Shown here in pieces: positions 16,029 through 22,424 of a stretch of 64,000 nt of DNA. Under the pieces are notes generated by a model. The model made no database searches, was not told the DNA's origin, and saw only the letters and a list, made by a program, of their open reading frames with translations. Source of the DNA: Salarchaeum sp. JOR-1 (GTDB lineage: Archaea > Halobacteriota > Halobacteria > Halobacteriales > Halobacteriaceae); assembly GCF_007833275.1 (NCBI RefSeq), contig NZ_CP042241.1, forward strand, positions 744,001-808,000, in the 5' to 3' direction. The first letter of the stretch is position 1; each line of letters opens with the position of its first letter. The translations under genes were made by a program, and so were the position numbers.

Positions 16029-16220
16029 AAAGTGTCTTTGGGGGTAGCGGCGTTCTACCGCCGGCGAACCACAGTATTCGGGGTGGCGTTAGACACTTTT
16101 GTTCTATTAATCGCGAGCGCGTGTGTGTACGTGTGCGGTGGTTCAGAGGAAAGTGTCTAATTGACCCTCCGGAACCCGTGTGTGGTAGGAGTAGACGGCT
16201 TGAACCCGCGAAGACACTTT
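16012..16220. repeat. Cluster of five AGACACTT boxes (iteron-like), possible origin
   Basis: Copies of (TT)AGACACTT occur at 16012-16021, 16030-16037 (inverted), 16089-16100, 16151-16160 (inverted) and 16212-16220. The first two form a perfect 8-bp inverted repeat across the primase stop codon. The space between 16029 and 16273 has no gene. Repeats directly behind a replication-initiator gene are typical of plasmid origins or initiator-autoregulation sites. Which of these applies is not known. Confidence 0.6.
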
Positions 16221-16231
16221 GATTTTCGCCC

Positions 16232-16254
16232 CGATGACCCCGGCGTGGGCGAGG
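16232..16254 (+). repeat. CGATGA-hairpin-CGAGG motif, copy A
   Basis: This 23-base copy reads CGATGA, a CCC/GGG mini-hairpin with loop GGCGT, then CGAGG. It ends 19 bases before the small membrane protein gene at 16274. Copies B and C lie in the next intergenic spaces of the same element with different but still pairing stems. Confidence 0.55.
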
Positions 16255-16273
16255 CAATCCGACGACACTCTTC

Positions 16274-16468
16274 ATGCATTGGACGTTCCCCGATCTTGCG
16301 CCGAGTGAAACGCTCGCTGCCTCACTCCTTGTCGCGTTCCTTGTGGTCGTGGGTGAGGCGAACGGGTCGCTCGGCGTTCTGGTGATTGGCCTGCTGCATA
16401 TTCTTGACTTGCCGTCGCTGTTGCAGGTCGTATGCAGTGAGGCGCGGAAGGAATCGTGTTCTGACTAG
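16274..16468 (+). CDS. 64-residue single-pass membrane protein of the element
   Basis: After MHWTFPDLAPSET come about 40 hydrophobic residues (LAASLLVAFLVVVGEA ... LGVLVIGLLHILDL), which can form one or two TM helices. The C-terminus VCSEARKESCSD is polar with two cysteines. It stands alone between two copies of the repeated hairpin motif. Small membrane proteins of this kind are common in haloarchaeal viruses and plasmids, but I cannot assign a role. Confidence 0.6.
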   Translation: MHWTFPDLAPSETLAASLLVAFLVVVGEANGSLGVLVIGLLHILDLPSLLQVVCSEARKESCSD

Positions 16469-16477
16469 CAGTGTGGC

Positions 16478-16502
16478 CGATGACCCGGCTATGTCGGCGA
16501 GG
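16478..16502 (+). repeat. CGATGA-hairpin-CGAGG motif, copy B
   Basis: A 25-base copy in which the stem is CCG/CGG with loop GCTATGT, between the invariant CGATGA and CGAGG flanks. It lies 32 bases before the start codon at 16535. The change of stem bases with kept pairing relative to copies A and C suggests that the fold matters. Confidence 0.55.
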
Positions 16503-16525
16503 ACTGCGGATAAGCGACAACAATT

Positions 16526-16539
16526 CTCATAGCTATGAG
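16526..16539. promoter_or_regulatory. 14-bp perfect palindrome covering a start codon
   Basis: CTCATAGCTATGAG is its own reverse complement and contains the ATG (16535-16537) of the following gene. A repressor binding here would block a leaderless or short-leader transcript. Chance is possible for a single 14-mer, so this is only a candidate. Confidence 0.35.
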
Positions 16540-16915
16540 CACAGAGCAATTTGTCACGGCGAACGACGTAGCACAGACAACGAATAAGACGCCGGCCGAG
16601 ATCGAGGCGGCCGTGTGGCGGACGATGGCCCAGCAGGCGCTTGGTGAGGTGGAAGCCAACCAAGTGTACGAGGATACCCTTGCCGGCGTCCTCAACACGA
16701 TTTCGGCCAATACCGACGCTGACAGCGAAACGGACACGGATCCGTCGGGTGTGAGTACCTACGAGGACTATCTCGAAGCGGAGAACGCCGAGAAGATTCA
16801 GGCGGACACCGGCACCCCCCCGACTGACTACGGTGAGTACCTCGAAACGAACGAGGGCCGGCAACTCAAGCGCATTAACGGCGAGCTTCACCTCACGGGT
16901 GGCGACGATGCGTAG
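16535..16915 (+). CDS. 126-residue acidic hypothetical protein of the element
   Basis: The N-terminal half, MSTEQFVTANDVAQTTNKT to about residue 60, is helical and resembles a small helix-turn-helix-like region (TANDVAQTTNKTPAEIEAAV). The middle is a Ser/Thr/Asp-rich linker (NTDADSETDTDPSGVSTYED). The C-terminus repeats a YEDYLE/YGEYLE pattern (STYEDYLEAENAEK, TDYGEYLETNEG). Its final codons overlap the ATG of the next gene, so the pair is coupled. No family is recognised. Confidence 0.6.
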   Translation: MSTEQFVTANDVAQTTNKTPAEIEAAVWRTMAQQALGEVEANQVYEDTLAGVLNTISANTDADSETDTDPSGVSTYEDYLEAENAEKIQADTGTPPTDYGEYLETNEGRQLKRINGELHLTGGDDA

Positions 16916-17180
16916 CGACGAGTTCCCAGACGCCGAACACTACGTGTGGCTCCACTCCACCCTGCGGGCTGACGGTGCGACCTATGAACCCGGTGACGAA
17001 CTTCCCCGGGAGCTTGCCGAAGAAGCGTGGTCGGCGAATAGCCGGCGGATTGCCGCAGTGGATAGTGACGGCGACCGTGTGGATACGCCTGCCCGCGAAG
17101 AAGGCACGCAGGGCGGCCTTGAGGCGATGACTCACCGCGAGATTGACGCCGATAGCGCGCTCGCCAAATTCCGAGGCTAA
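16908..17180 (+). CDS. 90-residue acidic hypothetical protein of the element
   Basis: The protein begins MRSDEFPDAEHYVWLHSTLR and contains TYEPGDELPRELAEEAW, an SH3-like or KOW-like short beta pattern, then a polar tail. ATG 16908 overlaps the end of the preceding frame by eight bases, which supports this start over the upstream one. No known family is recognised. In tailed viruses, head-tail region genes have similar small, acidic, coupled products, but there is no other structural gene here. Confidence 0.55.
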   Translation: MRSDEFPDAEHYVWLHSTLRADGATYEPGDELPRELAEEAWSANSRRIAAVDSDGDRVDTPAREEGTQGGLEAMTHREIDADSALAKFRG

Positions 17181-17196
17181 CCACCCCGCGAATTGC

Positions 17197-17221
17197 CGAT
17201 GACCCCCACGTTGGGGCGAGG
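17197..17221 (+). repeat. CGATGA-hairpin-CGAGG motif, copy C
   Basis: A 25-base copy with the strongest stem: CCCC/GGGG with loop ACGTT, again between CGATGA and CGAGG. It follows the stop at 17180 by 16 bases and precedes the next ATG by 67 bases. It could act as a terminator, an RNA-binding site or an operator. Confidence 0.55.
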
Positions 17222-17288
17222 CCGTCCATGTCCCTAGTGCGCCCGTATTGTGGTGTGAGACCGTGAGAAACCTCCTTCTTTCAGTACA

Positions 17289-17570
17289 ATGAGAGTCTAC
17301 AACCCACGCGGAGCCAAACCCATAGAGACCGACGAGAGTAGTGGTGAGAGCGCCGCGACAGACACGGATACCCTTGCAGACCTTGGCGACGTTCTCGCCG
17401 ACCTTGAAGCCCTCACGGGCGACGTGAAGGCCACAAGCGAGGAGTGGAACCGCCTCGGCACAGACGGCCGCGCGGACATCCTCAAACTCCGATTGCGAAT
17501 GATCCGAGACCGAATCGAAACAGCACAAGCCCAAGGCGTCAACGAACACGCGGACGCCTACTTCCACTAA
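17289..17570 (+). CDS. 93-residue helical hypothetical protein of the element
   Basis: MRVYNPRGAKPIETDESSGE is followed by an acidic low-complexity stretch, then a long predicted helix (LADLGDVLADLEALTGDVKA to LRLRMIRDRIETAQAQG). A coiled-coil dimer is likely. The gene stands alone, with about 70 bases on either side. The function is unknown. Confidence 0.55.
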   Translation: MRVYNPRGAKPIETDESSGESAATDTDTLADLGDVLADLEALTGDVKATSEEWNRLGTDGRADILKLRLRMIRDRIETAQAQGVNEHADAYFH

Positions 17571-17641
17571 CCCCCAGAGTATCCTCTTTTTCGTACCCCG
17601 GCAGCGGTGTTTTGGCCGGGACTAAACGAGGTGCAGTAACC

Positions 17642-17743
17642 GTGACTAAGCAACTACCAATTACGTTCCCGAACCCGATGTATAGCCCACAGAACGCCGT
17701 TCCGCGCCGAATTAAGGACGAAACCCCCGGTGGTTGGCCATGA
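17642..17743 (+). CDS. 33-residue hypothetical peptide of the element
   Basis: GTG 17642 is preceded at good spacing by the Shine-Dalgarno-like GAGGTG (17630-17635). The product MTKQLPITFPNPMYSPQNAV ends KDETPGGWP and overlaps the next start by ATGA (17740-17743). Coupling and the ribosome-binding site are the evidence that it is real. Its composition (Pro, Asn, Thr) gives no clue to function. Confidence 0.5.
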   Translation: MTKQLPITFPNPMYSPQNAVPRRIKDETPGGWP

Positions 17744-18009
17744 GTGAGAGTGACCGCGCGAGCGCGGGCGCGAACGATAGCCTGCCGGAGCGTGACGAGA
17801 TTCTCGGGCTCTTGGAGGACGGGATCGAGGAGGCTCACCGGAAGGTGACGGACGGCCGGGTGTATGATGCGGAGAACGAGAAGGTGCGGATCAAGTGGAT
17901 TCGCGCGCTCGCCTACGCCGCCAATGTCCACCGGCAGATCCAGAACGACCGTGACCTTGAAGAGCTATCTGAGCGGCTTGAGCAACTTGAAGAGGAGGAA
18001 AACCTGTGA
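17740..18009 (+). CDS. 89-residue helical acidic protein of the element
   Basis: MSESDRASAGANDSLPERDE leads into a mainly helical domain (EILGLLEDGIEEAHRKVTDG, VRIKWIRALAYAANVHRQI) and a Glu/Leu-rich C-terminal coiled coil (LEELSERLEQLEEEENL). ATG 17740 overlaps the upstream stop, and its own TGA overlaps the GTG at 18006. It is thus inside a coupled string of four tiny genes. Similar small proteins occur in haloarchaeal proviruses, but I cannot name a role. Confidence 0.6.
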   Translation: MSESDRASAGANDSLPERDEILGLLEDGIEEAHRKVTDGRVYDAENEKVRIKWIRALAYAANVHRQIQNDRDLEELSERLEQLEEEENL

Positions 18010-18200
18010 CACGAAAGAGTAAACGCGAGATTGAGGCGACGCTTGACGAGATTGAACCGAAGCGGAAGGAGTGGCCGGCGGACGTGGATCCGTTTGTGCT
18101 TCGGGAGATGGCCGGCGGCTGGGATGAGATCCCGAAAGAAGTGCTGGCTGAATCGTGGCGGAACGCCTTACAGCCTGTTGATAATGACGCGGAAGAGTAA
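18006..18200 (+). CDS. 64-residue protein with MTRKSKREIE N-terminus (copy 1)
   Basis: GTG 18006 overlaps the previous stop (GTGA). The sequence M-T-R-K-S-K-R-E-I-E-A-T-L-D is basic and then acidic. Its tail, MAGGWDEIPKEVLAESWRN, is helical. The first 15 residues are nearly repeated at the start of the next gene (18184), with which it overlaps by 17 bases. A short tandem duplication followed by divergence explains the pair. The function is unknown; the basic N-terminus may bind nucleic acid. Confidence 0.6.
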   Translation: MTRKSKREIEATLDEIEPKRKEWPADVDPFVLREMAGGWDEIPKEVLAESWRNALQPVDNDAEE

Positions 18201-18414
18201 GCGCGAGATCGAACGAACGATTGACGACTTAGCCCCGGAGCCGGGCGACGAGTACCCACACGTGGAGAGTCTCGCTATGCTACTGGGGTATGAGTGGGAC
18301 TTTGAATCACTGGGCGAGGAGCGGCTTGTCGAACGCGAAGGGGACGGCAAGGTGTTTTACGTCCCTGAAGAGTTTGAAACAGCGGTGTGTGACGTATTAT
18401 CTGGCGACGAGTAG
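18184..18414 (+). CDS. 76-residue protein with MTRKSKREIE N-terminus (copy 2)
   Basis: It begins MTRKSKREIERTIDDLAPEP, matching the first gene of the pair, but has a different C-terminal domain (ESLAMLLGYEWDFESLGEER, KVFYVPEEFETAVCDVL) with a small mixed alpha/beta look. It is the last rightward gene and converges on the integrase across an inverted repeat. The function is unknown. Confidence 0.6.
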   Translation: MTRKSKREIERTIDDLAPEPGDEYPHVESLAMLLGYEWDFESLGEERLVEREGDGKVFYVPEEFETAVCDVLSGDE

Positions 18415-18419
18415 GGGGT

Positions 18420-18462
18420 TTAACCAACAGTCGCGGGATGGGACGCCGTCTGTGTTGGTTAA
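18420..18462. terminator. 10-bp inverted repeat between convergent genes
   Basis: TTAACCAACA (18420-18429) and TGTTGGTTAA (18453-18462) are perfect arms around a 23-base loop. They sit just after the stop of the last rightward gene and about 80 bases before the integrase stop. A bidirectional terminator or mRNA-stabilising stem fits the convergent layout. A recombinase arm site is an alternative. Confidence 0.45.
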
Positions 18463-18539
18463 GACGAAAAATCGGGAGTGTGCAAAACACCACTAATGGT
18501 AAAATTACACACCGAAGACGTGGAGAAGGTGTCTGTGGC

Positions 18540-19841
18540 TTACTCGTCGTCGTCGGATAACGCTTCAAGCAGCTTTGCCTTCTTGTCGGCCGGCAGATCC
18601 GCTATAATCTCGTCTAGCGTATCGACGTTTTCCTGTTGGTCGCTCCCCGGTTCAGTCTCCGCATAGGACTGTTTCAAGTCATCCTGTATCTGTTCCTGTG
18701 CGGCCTGTGCGTCCGGCGTAAACACGTTCCCACACCGACTGCAGGCCTTGGCGTCCGGCGCGAGAGAGTTCCCACACACGTCGCACACGTCCGGCGTAAG
18801 CGGACTATCGTTCTCCGGTTCTCGAATCCCCCACGCCTCTTCGGCGCGCTGTACGTGATCGTCGCCGGACAGATGGCTATACGTCGTTTCCATGACTTGT
18901 GAATCCGCCGCGTGCCCAATCAGGTACTTGATCGTGTCATGAGGGAGGTCGTAATCCCGGGCGGCGATAGTCACGAAGTTATGCCGCATAGCGTGGGGAT
19001 GCATCGGCTTCTCAATATCCGTATTCTTCTTGATCCGGGACATGACTTGTCGGATAGTCTCTCCACTAACGGGTTCGGACGGATCCACGGCCGAATACCC
19101 CGGTTTCGCTGTGATTAGGTAGTTCTCCGGGTCGCTGGTATCCGGGTGGTACTCTAGCCAGTTCTGAACAGCGGCTTTCGCGCCCAAGAGCGGGCGGGTT
19201 CCATTCCGGTCGCTCGCGCCCTTCAGTCCGTCCACGTTCGGGTTCAGCCGATACGTTCCCTCTTGTGGGTTCACGTCTTTCAGTCGGAGTGTGCGGAGGG
19301 CTTCACGGCGCTGGCCGGTGTATAGGAGTAACTGGAAAATGAGCTTATCCCGTGGGCCGCCACAGGCTTCCCGGGCTTCGTGGATTTCCTCTTTGGTCAG
19401 CATATCCCCGGGGTTCACGTGTGAGTCCTTCTGGTCGAACATCGGAATATCCGAAGGGTCTACTGCATAGTCGTGGTAGCCGTAGAACTTCCGTAAGGCG
19501 GCTTGATACGACCGGAGCGTAGATTTCTGAATCCCGGAGTCTTTGACTGTGGGGTGGCGGCCGTCGTGCATCGCCTGAATGTCTTGTTTCAGGTCGTCCA
19601 CAGTCGCGGTGGTAAGGTCACGTTCGCGCGCGAACTGCATGAGGCGGTACAGCCACGACATGATTGTTCCGGGGGTTCGGGTGCCTTCTCCCTCCGGCGT
19701 GGACGTCATTACGTTGTGGTCGTCGTAGGCGTCACAGAGTTCGCGGACGGCGGCTGCGGTATTCTCGTCTATTTCGCCGGCGTCGACGTATTCCTCGAAG
19801 GTTTCGCGCCGTCGTTCGTATTTCTCTCGGGGTGTGGTCAT
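18540..19841 (-). CDS. Tyrosine recombinase/integrase with C-terminal zinc ribbon
   Basis: The 433-residue integrase would insert and excise the element. The SAM-like core-binding domain lies at about residues 60-160. The catalytic domain shows Arg I in LLYTGQRREALRTLRLKD, the box II H-x-x-R in MHPHAMRHNFVTIAARD, and the late motif YLIGHAADSQVMETTYSHL with the Tyr nucleophile. After this a zinc ribbon (CDVCGNSLAPDAKACSRCGN) and a helical acidic tail extend the protein. Many haloarchaeal provirus integrases share this zinc-ribbon extension. ATG 19841 (MTTPREKYERRRETF) is preferred to the upstream frame start at 19895. The gene faces the right end of the element, as expected for an integrase beside its att site. 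Confidence 0.92.
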   Translation of the reverse strand: MTTPREKYERRRETFEEYVDAGEIDENTAAAVRELCDAYDDHNVMTSTPEGEGTRTPGTIMSWLYRLMQFARERDLTTATVDDLKQDIQAMHDGRHPTVKDSGIQKSTLRSYQAALRKFYGYHDYAVDPSDIPMFDQKDSHVNPGDMLTKEEIHEAREACGGPRDKLIFQLLLYTGQRREALRTLRLKDVNPQEGTYRLNPNVDGLKGASDRNGTRPLLGAKAAVQNWLEYHPDTSDPENYLITAKPGYSAVDPSEPVSGETIRQVMSRIKKNTDIEKPMHPHAMRHNFVTIAARDYDLPHDTIKYLIGHAADSQVMETTYSHLSGDDHVQRAEEAWGIREPENDSPLTPDVCDVCGNSLAPDAKACSRCGNVFTPDAQAAQEQIQDDLKQSYAETEPGSDQQENVDTLDEIIADLPADKKAKLLEALSDDDE

Positions 19842-19904
19842 GCTAATCGGATCGCACGCCCCGACCTTAGTTCTTTGGAACAAGCCAAGTGTCATTAGTG
19901 GGTT

Positions 19905-19937
19905 ACAAGAACAAGCAGTCTGGGATCGCGGACTTCA
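19905..19937. repeat. 33-base direct repeat copy 1, candidate att-related site
   Basis: It begins ACAAGAACAAGCAGTCTGGG and ends GCGGACTTCA. It differs from copy 2 (20032-20064) at a single base. A weaker match continues for about 23 more bases (ending TGCGCGG in both). It lies 64 bases upstream of the integrase start. The position suggests an att core or a remnant of repeated integration, but no left-end partner was found. Confidence 0.45.
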
Positions 19938-20031
19938 TGTAGTCGTCCGGGACGTGCGCGGTTTTCCGTCCAGATTTTGCGAGGAGCGGTGTGCTGTGTC
20001 CATCCGACGAGTAAACGGTGGGTGTAGGGCG

Positions 20032-20064
20032 ACAAGAACAGGCAGTCTGGGATCGCGGACTTCA
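20032..20064. repeat. 33-base direct repeat copy 2, candidate att-related site
   Basis: Identical to copy 1 except A to G at the tenth base. The spacing between copies is 127 bases. To its right the G+C-rich chromosomal pattern resumes, so this copy may mark the right boundary of the element. Confidence 0.45.
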
Positions 20065-20122
20065 ACACGATGCCGGTGGTTGCGCGGCCAGCGCACTCCT
20101 AATCGCGCCGCGCGTCCCGCCG

Positions 20123-20278
20123 TCACTCGACGAGGTATCGAGCGCGGAGGTAGATGAGGAGACTGGCACTGATGAACGTGAGACCGGCGATCTGGAGGCT
20201 ACCGGTGGTCATCGCGTAGAGCGCGACCGCAAACAGGACGACGACGAGCGCGGCGGCGGCGGTTCCGGGCCAGTTCAC
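20123..20278 (-). CDS. 51-residue two-TM small membrane protein
   Basis: The reverse strand encodes MNWPGTAAAALVVVLFAVAL, then YAMTTGSLQIAGLTFISASL and a basic end LRARYLVE. This gives two TM helices with a short loop and a positive C-terminus. The start is GTG 20278. A TATA-like TATTTA about 28 bases upstream implies a leaderless transcript. The gene has chromosomal codon use and lies just outside the element, between it and the BCCT transporter on the same strand. The function is unknown. Confidence 0.65.
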   Translation of the reverse strand: MNWPGTAAAALVVVLFAVALYAMTTGSLQIAGLTFISASLLIYLRARYLVE

Positions 20279-20305
20279 GATATCGAACGTTCTCTCCCGG
20301 CCCGC

Positions 20306-20311
20306 TAAATA
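20306..20311 (-). promoter_or_regulatory. TATA-like box for the 51-residue membrane protein
   Basis: TATTTA on the minus strand, centred about 30 bases from the GTG start, is the spacing expected for leaderless haloarchaeal transcription. Confidence 0.4.
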
Positions 20312-20347
20312 GGCTTGGAGGCGTGTGCGCGAATCCGTGGACGCGGC

Positions 20348-22123
20348 CTAATCGTCCCCGGCCTCGGCGTTCTCTTGGATATCCGTCACGACCTCTGTTC
20401 TCGACCGGTCGATATCGACGTCCTTCTCAGTAAGAGTCTGAATGCGGTCGGCGAACTCCTCCGACTGAAGGATTTCGTACTCCTTCTGCAGGCCGAGGTA
20501 GACCGTGTAGCACATCACGACGAGGATGATGGCGAACGGGAAGCCGGTCGCGACGGCGGCGGTGCGGAGCGCGGCGAGGCCGCCGCCGTAGAGCAGGAGC
20601 GCGGCGACAGCCCCCTCGGTGACCGCCCAGAAGACGCGCTGGGTGCGCGGAACGTCCTGCTTGCCGCCGGACGTGAGGTGGTCGACGACGAGCGACCCGG
20701 AGTCCGAGGACGTCACGAAGAACGTCACGACGAGCAGCGTCGCGAGCAGTCCCGAAATCGCGCCAAGCGGGAACTCTTCGAGAACCGCGAAGGTCGCCAC
20801 CGTCTGTCCGAACTCCTGGTAGAGCGTGAGGACGTCACCGTTCCCGAGGAGGGAGTTGTGGAGCGCGCTCCCGCCGAACACCGCCATCCAGAACGTCGAG
20901 AAAACCGACGGAATGACGAGCACGCCCACGACGAACTCGCGGACGGTACGGCCCTTCGAGATGCGTGCGATGAACAGTCCGACGAACGGCGACCACGAGA
21001 TCCACCACGCCCAGTAGAAGACGGTCCACGCGTGAACGGTGCTCTGGCCGGTGCCGAGGACGCCAGTGAAGAACGCGAGACCGGGCAGGTGGGTGAGGTA
21101 TGCGCCGAGACCCTGCGCCCAGACGCCGAGCAAGTAGACGGTGGGGCCGACGAGCAGCACGAACCCGAGCAGCGCGAACATCAAGTAGAGGTTCAGCGTG
21201 CTCAGGCGCTCAACACCGCCTTCGAGGCCGGCGGCGACGGAGAGCGTCGCGATACCCGTGATGATTGCGATGAGCGCGATTTGGGGCATCGTCCCGCGCG
21301 GAATCACGACGAGTCCGAGCATCCGCGGGCCGAGGATGTAGGAGAGGCCGGTGTTGATCTGACTGACGCCGAAGCCGAGCGAGGTCGCGAGCCCGAACAG
21401 CGTCGCGAAGACAGTGACGAGGTCGATGAGGTGGCCGGGCCACCGGTAGATTCGGTCGCCGAGGAGCGGCCAGAAGATCGAGCGGAACGTCAACGGCAGC
21501 CCGCGGTTGAACGAGAAAAAGGCGAGGCCGAGTCCGACGAGCCCGTAGATGGCCCACGGATGGAACCCCCAGTGGAAGAACGTCTGTGCGAGCGCGGCGA
21601 CACCGGCCGCGCCCGTCCGCGGGTCAGCGGCGAAGAATCCGGGGACGTTCGTGTAATAATAGAGGGGTTCGGAGACGCTGAAGAACATCAGCCCGATACC
21701 CATTCCGGCGCTGAACAGCATTGCCATCCACGAGAAGTCGCTGAACTCTTTTTCGGCCTCGACGCCACCGATGCGTATCTTCCCGTACTTGCTGAACGCG
21801 AAGAAGAGCAGGACGGCGATGAAGAGGTTGACGGCGAGCAGGAAGAACCACCCGAAGTTCTGGTTGAAGAACGACTTCACGGCCGCGTAGGTGGTTCGGG
21901 CACTGCTCCCGAGCAAGAGCGTTGCGCCGACGAACGTGGCGATAAGTACTAGGGAGACGGGGAAGACGACCGGGTGGACGTCGAACCCCCACTTCTGGAT
22001 GTTCGTATCCCCGGGTTCGCGTTCGGACTCCGGGTGGAAGAGGTCAGTCTGGAGCCCTTTACCGCCGTCGGCGATCTCCTCGCCGCCCCGATCCGCATCG
22101 TCGTTCGCGTCGTCGTCAGTCAT
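20348..22123 (-). CDS. BCCT-family betaine/carnitine/choline transporter
   Basis: This 591-residue transporter has twelve TM segments and imports compatible solutes, probably glycine betaine. The signatures are GMGIGLMFFSVSEPLYYY (the glycine-rich TM3 region) and WAWWISWSPFVGLFIARISKGRTVREF (the Trp-rich box of the substrate site; residue order as in BetP). The N-terminal tail is acidic, and a 40-residue polar C-terminus (LTEKDVDIDRSRTEVV) may sense osmotic or ionic change as in BetP. That last point is inference. A small membrane protein follows on the same strand. Confidence 0.93.
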   Translation of the reverse strand: MTDDDANDDADRGGEEIADGGKGLQTDLFHPESEREPGDTNIQKWGFDVHPVVFPVSLVLIATFVGATLLLGSSARTTYAAVKSFFNQNFGWFFLLAVNLFIAVLLFFAFSKYGKIRIGGVEAEKEFSDFSWMAMLFSAGMGIGLMFFSVSEPLYYYTNVPGFFAADPRTGAAGVAALAQTFFHWGFHPWAIYGLVGLGLAFFSFNRGLPLTFRSIFWPLLGDRIYRWPGHLIDLVTVFATLFGLATSLGFGVSQINTGLSYILGPRMLGLVVIPRGTMPQIALIAIITGIATLSVAAGLEGGVERLSTLNLYLMFALLGFVLLVGPTVYLLGVWAQGLGAYLTHLPGLAFFTGVLGTGQSTVHAWTVFYWAWWISWSPFVGLFIARISKGRTVREFVVGVLVIPSVFSTFWMAVFGGSALHNSLLGNGDVLTLYQEFGQTVATFAVLEEFPLGAISGLLATLLVVTFFVTSSDSGSLVVDHLTSGGKQDVPRTQRVFWAVTEGAVAALLLYGGGLAALRTAAVATGFPFAIILVVMCYTVYLGLQKEYEILQSEEFADRIQTLTEKDVDIDRSRTEVVTDIQENAEAGDD

Positions 22124-22424
22124 TCACTGTACACCTCCGAACGAACCCGCGGCACTCCTGGTGCCGCGAGCGCGATGTCGCTCGTGTGTATCACGTCTCG
22201 TGGTTGTTACTCCGGAACTGGCTCGCTATCAGCCGGCCAGAATCGAGTGGCACGGGCGGTACGGTCACGGCAGTTGCGTGTGTCCTCGGAACCTGTACGC
22301 ACACCCGCACTGCGACACACTTCAACCTGGTGGCCCGCTCCCGGTTTCACGGAGCGTACAGGGGCTGTGCGTCGATTCGAGGCCGCATGATTTTTCAGTG
22401 TCACGCGAGGAGGTTGGCGGCATC
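22124..22424. other. 301-base divergent intergenic region
   Basis: It carries the promoters of the leftward BCCT gene and rightward nadE. A purine-rich GAGGAGG (22407-22413), twelve bases before the nadE ATG, is a good ribosome-binding site. I see no further gene or repeat. Confidence 0.5.

Larger units (their letters stand above)
12458..20064. mobile_element. Integrated plasmid/virus-satellite-like element (approximate limits)
   Basis: The region between polC and the BCCT transporter is lower in G+C and has different codon use. It carries a plasmid/virus-type PrimPol-helicase, a tyrosine integrase and about ten very small ORFs with ATGA overlaps. It also holds dense repeats. The left limit is somewhere in 12458-13080; I could not find a left copy of the 33-base repeat seen at the right end. 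No capsid, portal, packaging ATPase, spike or conjugation gene is recognisable. It is therefore more like an integrated plasmid or a satellite than a complete provirus. Limits are inferred. Confidence 0.75.
19842..20122. other. Right junction of the element, no gene seen
   Basis: This space holds the integrase promoter region, two copies of a 33-base repeat (19905 and 20032) and GAACAAGC-like boxes (about 19878, 19911; GAACAGGC at 20036). I find no tRNA gene and no convincing ORF in it. Confidence 0.5.

Noticed and set aside
19842-20122. tRNA gene as the integration target
   Set aside because: I could not fold a cloverleaf or find a T-loop consensus near the repeats.
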